From the NCBI GenBank assembly GCA_902797005.1, contig CADBRE010000116.1, positions 1-10,847 of the forward strand: a DNA stretch of 10,847 nt, written 5' to 3'. The position numbers and the translations under genes are program-made. Position 1 is the first letter of the stretch. The number at the start of each line of letters is the position of its first letter. Below the pieces are notes generated by a model, which was not told the DNA's origin, ran no database searches, and saw only the letters and a program-made list of their open reading frames with translations. This document shows positions 6,226 to 10,847 of the stretch, in pieces. Origin of the DNA: an uncultured Erysipelotrichaceae bacterium (GTDB taxonomy: Bacteria > Bacillota_I > Bacilli_A > RF39 > UBA660).

Positions 6226-7932
6226 ATGAAAAAGAAAGACGAAAGATTATGGATTAATGAATATAAAGATGCTAGAAGTAATTTGGAGTATCCTAAGGGA
6301 AGTATGATAGATGCTTTAATGGCTGTTTCTAGGAAATATCCAGAATACTATGCATATGAGTACTTTGGTAAAAAGGTAACTTATAGACAATTTATGAAGC
6401 AGATTGAAGTTGTGGCAAAGTCACTAAAGAATTATGGAGTTGACAAAGATGATAGGGTAACTATATGTATGCCTTCAACACCCGAAGCTATTTGCATGGT
6501 ATATGCAGTTAACTTAATTGGCGCAGTTGCTAATATGATTCATCCTTTATCTAGTGAAAAAGAGATAGAAAACTATTGTAATGTTTCTGAGTCAAAGTAC
6601 ATGCTAGTCTTGGATGCTTCACTTGAAAAAGTTATGAACATAAAGAGGAACACTTCTCTTCAAAAGATTATAGTTGCTTCACCTGATACATCTATGCCAC
6701 CTTTAATGCATTATTTATATAAAATAACAAACTATAAGAAAAAGGTGAAAATACCAAAAGATGACGATGATATAGTTCCTTGGAATACATTTGTATCTCA
6801 TGCTGATGATTTTGTTGGTGTATGTTATGAAGCAAGAAGTGCAGAAGATTTAGCAGTTATCCTTTATAGTGGAGGTACTACAGGAACGCCTAAAGGAATT
6901 AAACTATCAAATCTTAATATAAATGTTTTGGCTTTAGGTGCACATGAGCTTATAAAACAAACACAGCCAGGTAACTCTGTACTATCTCTTCTTCCAATTT
7001 TCCATGGATTTGGACTTGCAGTTTGTATTCACACACCACTTTTATCAGCTATGAAATGTATTTTAATTCCACAGTTTGATGCTAAAAAGTTTGGAGATTT
7101 AATAAAAAGAACTAAGCCTAATTTCTTAGTAGGTGTTCCAACACTTTATGAAGCTTTACTTAAACAAAAACTAAAAGAAAAAGACTTAAAAAGTGTAGAA
7201 GCAGTAATATCTGGTGGTGATATTCTAACACCAGAACTTAAGAAAAAGGTTGATGCTTACTTGGAAGAACACGGATCTAATGCTACTATTAGACCAGGAT
7301 ACGGACTTACTGAAGCTACTGCCGCTACATGCCTTACGAATGAAGGAGAATATATAGAAGGAGAGATTGGTATTCCTTTCCCTGACACATATTTCAAAAT
7401 AGTTAAAATAGGCTCTTTAGAAGAGGCAGAAATTGGCGAAGAAGGCGAAATATGCATAAACGGGCCTACTGTCATGATGGGATACCTAAACAACGAAGAA
7501 GAAACTAACCAAACTTTAAGAGTACATCCTGATTGTAAACTTTGGCTTCATACTGGAGACATTGGTGCATTTACTAAAGAAGGAAGAGTTATATTCAAAC
7601 AAAGACTAAAGAGAATAATAGTTTCTAGTGGATACAATATTTACCCTTCTTACATAGAAAACATAATAGTATCACATCCTCTTGTTGAAACTTGTACAGT
7701 AATTGGTGTTCCTCATCCTTATAAAGGACAAGTAGCTAAAGCATATATAGTTCTAAAAGAAGGTGTTGAGGAAAGTGGAAAGCTTAAAAAAGAAATACAG
7801 GAGCTTTGTAAGAAGAATATTAGTATATACTCACTTCCAAAAGAATACGAATACAGAAAGAAACTTCCAAAAACATTAGTTGGTAAAGTTGCTTTCACTG
7901 AACTTGAAAAAGAAAATAACGAGAAAAAGTAA
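6226..7932 (+). CDS. Acyl-CoA synthetase-like AMP-forming ligase (ANL superfamily)
   Basis: This 568-residue enzyme should adenylate a carboxylic acid with ATP and, most likely, pass it to coenzyme A. All core motifs are present: the phosphate-binding loop YSGGTTGTPKG (214-224), YGLTEA (359-364), HTGD (442-445), the hinge region around R460-Y470 (KRIIVSSGYNIYP) and the C-terminal lysine motif LPKTLVGK (K554). The long N-terminal domain and overall length fit fatty acyl-CoA ligases better than menaquinone-type ligases, but the substrate cannot be read from the sequence. There is no signal peptide or membrane helix, so it is cytosolic. The start is supported by GAGG 6 nt upstream. It lies 54 nt after the histidine kinase gene and ends in its own terminator. 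Use of external fatty acids for membrane lipids is a guess. Confidence 0.88.
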   Translation: MKKKDERLWINEYKDARSNLEYPKGSMIDALMAVSRKYPEYYAYEYFGKKVTYRQFMKQIEVVAKSLKNYGVDKDDRVTICMPSTPEAICMVYAVNLIGAVANMIHPLSSEKEIENYCNVSESKYMLVLDASLEKVMNIKRNTSLQKIIVASPDTSMPPLMHYLYKITNYKKKVKIPKDDDDIVPWNTFVSHADDFVGVCYEARSAEDLAVILYSGGTTGTPKGIKLSNLNINVLALGAHELIKQTQPGNSVLSLLPIFHGFGLAVCIHTPLLSAMKCILIPQFDAKKFGDLIKRTKPNFLVGVPTLYEALLKQKLKEKDLKSVEAVISGGDILTPELKKKVDAYLEEHGSNATIRPGYGLTEATAATCLTNEGEYIEGEIGIPFPDTYFKIVKIGSLEEAEIGEEGEICINGPTVMMGYLNNEEETNQTLRVHPDCKLWLHTGDIGAFTKEGRVIFKQRLKRIIVSSGYNIYPSYIENIIVSHPLVETCTVIGVPHPYKGQVAKAYIVLKEGVEESGKLKKEIQELCKKNISIYSLPKEYEYRKKLPKTLVGKVAFTELEKENNEKK

Positions 7933-7956
7933 TCATTACTAGATGGTTGCTTTTTT
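7924..7956 (+). terminator. Intrinsic terminator overlapping the ligase stop codon
   Basis: AAAAAGTAATCAT (7924-7936) pairs with ATGGTTGC followed by TTTTT (7943-7955) around a 6-nt loop, about 13 bp with a few G-U pairs. A T-run closes the structure. The left arm contains the last Lys codon and the TAA stop (7930-7932), so a ribosome finishing the gene would mask it. It separates the ligase from the toxin operon. Confidence 0.75.
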
Positions 7957-7997
7957 AAAAAAATTGCATTGCATATTATTACTTAATGAGTTATAAT
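7957..7997 (+). promoter_or_regulatory. Promoter and possible operator of the toxin-antitoxin operon
   Basis: TATAAT (7992-7997) lies 17 nt after TTGCAT (7969-7974). An A-tract (7957-7963) upstream could act as an UP element. ATTGC is repeated in tandem (7963-7967 and 7968-7972), forming TGCATTGCA, a 9-base palindrome (7965-7973) over the -35 box. The spacer holds an imperfect 11-base palindrome, ACTTAATGAGT (7981-7991). Either could bind the HTH protein of the operon. Transcription should begin near 8004. Confidence 0.65.
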
Positions 7998-8005
7998 ATA
8001 TACAG

Positions 8006-8026
8006 AAAGGAAAACGTATGGTTTAA
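8006..8026 (+). other. Two-codon upstream ORF (ATG GTT TAA) with its own ribosome binding site
   Basis: AAAGGAAAA (8006-8014) is a good Shine-Dalgarno sequence 7 nt before an ATG at 8018, but this frame stops after one further codon (TAA at 8024-8026). The toxin's ribosome binding site begins within 1-2 nt of that stop. A ribosome that starts and stops here could re-initiate at the toxin or block it. It may equally be chance; no conservation data are available here. Confidence 0.35.
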
Positions 8027-8036
8027 AAGGTGGGTT

Positions 8037-8357
8037 ATGGTCATCATAGAAAGTAAAAAATATAAGAAATCATATAGCAAAATTATAAAAGCTAATTCAA
8101 AAGAACAAGAAAGATTAGAAAATATCAAAATACTGTTTCTTAATTATTCTAATTTACATGATGTACTATTAACTCCCTATAAAGAAATATATCATATAGA
8201 ACAAAAGACAGGTAACTTAAAAGAATACTATACTGCAAGAGTAAATAAAAAGATTAGGCTAATTATGAAACCTGTGGGTAATTATCCATATAATACACTT
8301 GAAATTACAGATATAGAATTTATTGATATAGACAATAAACACTATGGTGAGGGGTGA
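8037..8357 (+). CDS. RelE/HigB-like toxin of a type II toxin-antitoxin module
   Basis: A 106-residue basic protein with the RelE/ParE/HigB pattern: an N-terminal strand and Lys-rich helices, then a strand pair EYYTARVNKKIRLIM (63-77) with R69 and R74, and a C-terminal D-x-D-NKHY (98-103) whose His102 matches the DxH end of HigB-type toxins. Such toxins usually cut mRNA on the ribosome. The frame is open back to an ATG at 7986, but that codon lies upstream of and partly within the promoter, before the predicted start of transcription. ATG 8037 has AAGG (8027-8030) 6 nt away, so I start there. The stop at 8357 is 4 nt before the antitoxin-position gene, the toxin-first order of higBA loci. Family confidence is good; toxicity is not shown. 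Confidence 0.8.
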   Translation: MVIIESKKYKKSYSKIIKANSKEQERLENIKILFLNYSNLHDVLLTPYKEIYHIEQKTGNLKEYYTARVNKKIRLIMKPVGNYPYNTLEITDIEFIDIDNKHYGEG

Positions 8358-8364
8358 GAATATG
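8349..8364 (+). promoter_or_regulatory. Ribosome binding site that fixes the antitoxin start
   Basis: GAGGGGTGAG (8349-8358) lies 7 nt before ATG 8362, measured from GGGG. An earlier in-frame ATG at 8344 would put this strong site inside the coding region and has no good site of its own, so 8362 is preferred. The site spans the toxin stop codon (TGA, 8355-8357), which suggests coupled translation. Confidence 0.7.
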
Positions 8365-9384
8365 ACTGGATTTGGAAGTATGCTTAGGGATTATTTAGAA
8401 CATTATAAAATATCTCAAACTGATTTTGCTGATAGACTTGGTATAAGCCAAAAACATATGAATGAGATAATTAATGGTAAAACTAAAATATCTGTTGAAT
8501 TAATGCTATTAATAAGCTTGTTCACTGATATAGATGCTAATTTAATATATTACGCTGAAAAAAGAAAAGAAACATACGAAGAATTAATGACTAAGTATAA
8601 AACTAAAAGCGAAATTAATAAAATGCTTAATTCATATTCATTAAATGAAATGGTTAAAAGGCATTGGATAAAATTAAAAGACTCAAGTTCATTTGTGCAA
8701 AACTATTTAGATTTGATAGAATACCTAGGTATTAAAGATGTAAGCATGATAGATAATTATTTAAATAAAAGATATTTATTTAAGAAGACTGGTCAAAGTA
8801 ATAACATTAAAGTATATTTATGGGTAAGACACTGTGATTTGATGACTAAAAATCTAGAAATTAACAAGTATAATTCTAGTAGATTGAATGAGTTATTAGA
8901 TGAATTAAAAATAATGAGAATGAAAAATTTTAATAAAGAAGAACTAATTAATTTATTTAGTAAATATGGAATAATTCTTTATATTGAAGATGCTTTAAAA
9001 GGTAGCAAAGTAAGAGGATGTATAAAAGTAAAAATAGACACTCCTGTAATATATATGACTACCTACTTGAAAGAAAAATCATCATTTTACTTCACTTTAT
9101 ATCATGAATTAATGCATCTTAAAACAGATTATAATAAATTAAAAAACAAAACCATCATAGAAGAAGATGGAGAAGAAGATGAGATGGATTCTTTGGCATT
9201 AAACGAAATGATTGATAATAAAACATATAATAGTATAATTAATAATTTTGATAAGAGAGAAATAATTGCATTAGAAAATAACATACCATTATGCTTTTTG
9301 TATTCGCGTTTAGCATATAACAAGAAAATATCTTATAGATCAAGTGATTATATAAATAATAGAGAGATTATTAATTTAAAATAG
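8362..9384 (+). CDS. XRE-family HTH protein fused to an ImmA/IrrE-like metallopeptidase (antitoxin position)
   Basis: This 340-residue protein sits directly after the toxin. Residues about 14-60 form an XRE/Cro-type helix-turn-helix (ISQTDFADRLGISQ then NEIINGKTKIS), as in HigA antitoxins and phage repressors. A middle region of about 120 residues is unassigned. The C-terminal part (about 200-300) is an M78-like metalloprotease with HELMH at 248-252 and acidic residues E271-D276 (EEDEMD) that could give the third zinc ligand. Fusions of this type with RelE-like toxins are known; the HTH part probably represses the operon and the peptidase may control stability or sense damage, as ImmA does in ICEBs1. 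Here the peptidase motif looks intact. The next gene follows after 10 nt. Antitoxin activity is inferred from position. Confidence 0.82.
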   Translation: MTGFGSMLRDYLEHYKISQTDFADRLGISQKHMNEIINGKTKISVELMLLISLFTDIDANLIYYAEKRKETYEELMTKYKTKSEINKMLNSYSLNEMVKRHWIKLKDSSSFVQNYLDLIEYLGIKDVSMIDNYLNKRYLFKKTGQSNNIKVYLWVRHCDLMTKNLEINKYNSSRLNELLDELKIMRMKNFNKEELINLFSKYGIILYIEDALKGSKVRGCIKVKIDTPVIYMTTYLKEKSSFYFTLYHELMHLKTDYNKLKNKTIIEEDGEEDEMDSLALNEMIDNKTYNSIINNFDKREIIALENNIPLCFLYSRLAYNKKISYRSSDYINNREIINLK

Positions 9385-9394
9385 TGAGGTATTT

Positions 9395-10847
9395 ATGGCA
9401 ATAACAAAGACTGATTTTATAAACTATACTAGATGTAAAAGATATGTATCATTAGAAGAGTTGCATCAAGATAAACTTGAAAGTGATATGACTTTAGAAG
9501 AATACATTAAGGAAGAAGAAAATGAGAAATATAAAGAACTACTAGACGGAATGTTTGACGAAGAAGAAGGAATAGACAATACTGTAAAAGTAGATAAACA
9601 ACTAGAAGCAATGATGGACTACTATAAAGAAGTAGAAATAAATGCAGGAAGACTTGCTGAAAAGTATTTTGGTGGAGAAAGTATATACTCTCTAGAAACA
9701 TACAACCAAGAAAGTTTTAGCTTTAGCCTTAATGGTATTAAGTATCTATGCTTTGTTGATATCTATAATGAAAGCAATGATGAAATAAACATAATTGAAG
9801 TCAAAGCAACAACAAGTAGAAAATATAAATCTATGGATTATTCTATTGGAAAAGAAAAGTATCCAATGTTTAATAAAAATAATTTCTACTACACACTAGC
9901 TGAAGATCCAGGACTATCTAAGAACTACTCACAAAAACTAGAAAAGTTACTTAATAGATTCACTGATGAAGGTAAATACTTTTATGACTTATCTGTTCAA
10001 AGATACTTTATAGAAGGCTATTTAAAAGAAAATAATATAGACAAGAAAGTAAACTACTATTTAGCTGTTTTAAACAATGAGTATGAATATGATGGATATA
10101 CCGAAAGAAATCATAGGTTTTATAGACCTGATATGTTTGGCAATGAGATAATTGATTTCTATAATGCAAACGATATAACAGCTATGTATCAAGAAAGAAT
10201 AGATGTAGAAAGAAAGAACTTAGAAAAGTATATATTTGAAGGAGACATATCTGCTTGTCCACTTTCAGTTGCATGTGCATATAAAAAGAATACTGAATGT
10301 AAGTTTAAGAGTATTTGTTTTAAAGATGTGCCTGAAAAGAATGCTAGCTTTAACTACATAAGATTTGTTAGCTTTAGTGATAATGGTACTAAACTAAATA
10401 AGTATGACTTAATCAATAATGGCTATTTAAAACTTGATGATGTGCCAAAAGAGTGGCTAACAAGTGAGAACCACAAAATACAAAGAGAATGCTTTGAAAC
10501 AGGAAAAACATATGTTAATAAAGAAAAGATAAAAGCAGGACTAGAAAGCTTAAAATACCCGATATATCACTTGGACTTTGAAACACTACCTTGCCCAGTG
10601 CCTAGATTTAGAGGAGAACATCCATATTATCAAAGCCCATTTGAGTTTTCTCTTCACATTGAAAAAGAACCTGGTGTTTGTGATAAAGAAAAGGATAATT
10701 ATGTATTTTTAGCTAAGACTTTAGATGATGAACGAGCAGATTTAGTAAGAGAATTAGTAAGCCATATTCCTATTAAAGAAACGGGCGGATGCATGCTTGC
10801 TCAAAATGTTAACTTTGAAAAAGGAAGACTTTATGAATTATCTAAAA
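9395..10847 (+). CDS. DUF2779 (UU173-like) protein, PD-(D/E)XK plus DEDD nuclease domains, truncated by window edge
   Basis: The first 484 residues are visible and the frame is still open at the right edge. An N-terminal RecB/Cas4-like nuclease is suggested by C14 in YTRCKRY, GRLAEKYF (85-92), D122, and EVK (135-137), giving a D-x12-E-x-K active site. Cysteines C288, C294, C302 and C308 follow; with C14 some of these could hold an iron-sulphur cluster as in Cas4 and AddB. A second domain starts with HLDFET (D394, E396), the first motif of DEDD/DnaQ exonucleases, and NVNFEKGRL (471-479) resembles the second, with E475 where DnaQ has Asp. This pairing is what I recall for DUF2779, common in Mollicutes. 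GAGG at 9386-9389 precedes ATG 9395 by 5 nt. The 10-nt gap implies cotranscription with the toxin-antitoxin pair. Biological role unknown. Confidence 0.8.
   Translation, partial: MAITKTDFINYTRCKRYVSLEELHQDKLESDMTLEEYIKEEENEKYKELLDGMFDEEEGIDNTVKVDKQLEAMMDYYKEVEINAGRLAEKYFGGESIYSLETYNQESFSFSLNGIKYLCFVDIYNESNDEINIIEVKATTSRKYKSMDYSIGKEKYPMFNKNNFYYTLAEDPGLSKNYSQKLEKLLNRFTDEGKYFYDLSVQRYFIEGYLKENNIDKKVNYYLAVLNNEYEYDGYTERNHRFYRPDMFGNEIIDFYNANDITAMYQERIDVERKNLEKYIFEGDISACPLSVACAYKKNTECKFKSICFKDVPEKNASFNYIRFVSFSDNGTKLNKYDLINNGYLKLDDVPKEWLTSENHKIQRECFETGKTYVNKEKIKAGLESLKYPIYHLDFETLPCPVPRFRGEHPYYQSPFEFSLHIEKEPGVCDKEKDNYVFLAKTLDDERADLVRELVSHIPIKETGGCMLAQNVNFEKGRLYELSK

Noticed and set aside
7951..7963. 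T6A7 palindrome as a terminator on both strands.
   Set aside because: It contains no G or C and no loop; the T part belongs to the ligase terminator and the A part fits an UP element better.
9507..9701. Minus-strand 64-residue hydrophobic frame within the DUF2779 gene.
   Set aside because: It is antisense to a clear coding region rich in Glu/Lys codons, which read as Leu/Phe/Ser on the other strand, and no ribosome binding site was convincing.

Overview
The window is AT-rich by eye, with tightly packed genes that are all on the + strand except one tRNA. The genetic code looks standard (table 11): complete, full-length domain proteins use TGG for every Trp, and TGA appears as a stop (in-frame before the first gene and at the end of the toxin gene). 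Low GC, Shine-Dalgarno-led genes, a TrpRS of the kind I remember from streptococci/lactobacilli, and a DUF2779 (UU173-like) protein known from mollicutes suggest a low-GC Bacillota, perhaps a Bacilli lineage near the Mollicutes. This is inference; no species can be named.

Layout. (1) 1-240: an elongator-type tRNA-Met(CAU) on the minus strand, with its own promoter and one or two terminator hairpins; a weak + strand hairpin at the far left may end a gene outside the window. (2) 245-2962: a divergent promoter drives a probable two-gene operon, a HerA-type DUF87 ATPase followed 3 nt later by a polytopic membrane protein with a DUF3592-like N-terminal part. (3) 2960-4064: trpS as a single unit with its own promoter, a very short leader and a strong terminator. 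(4) 4075-6171: an OmpR-class response regulator overlapping its sensor histidine kinase. (5) 6196-7956: an acyl-CoA synthetase-like ANL enzyme, probably with its own extended -10 promoter, ending in a terminator that overlaps its stop codon. (6) 7957-10847: a good promoter drives a RelE/HigB-like toxin, an XRE-HTH/ImmA-like metalloprotease fusion as the antitoxin-position protein, and, 10 nt further on, a DUF2779 protein that runs off the right edge. The last protein joins a RecB/Cas4-like PD-(D/E)XK nuclease with cysteines to a DEDD-type exonuclease domain.

The parts most worth attention are the two accessory operons. The HerA-like ATPase has no NurA or SIR2 neighbour within the window and is instead coupled to a membrane protein. 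The HigBA-like module is apparently cotranscribed with a predicted two-nuclease protein, which resembles the way defence or stress modules are packaged. Neither can be called a demonstrated new system from sequence alone. The middle (trpS, two-component system, ANL ligase) looks like ordinary chromosomal content. There is no gene-free stretch above 300 bases, and I saw no insertion sequence, CRISPR array or rRNA.
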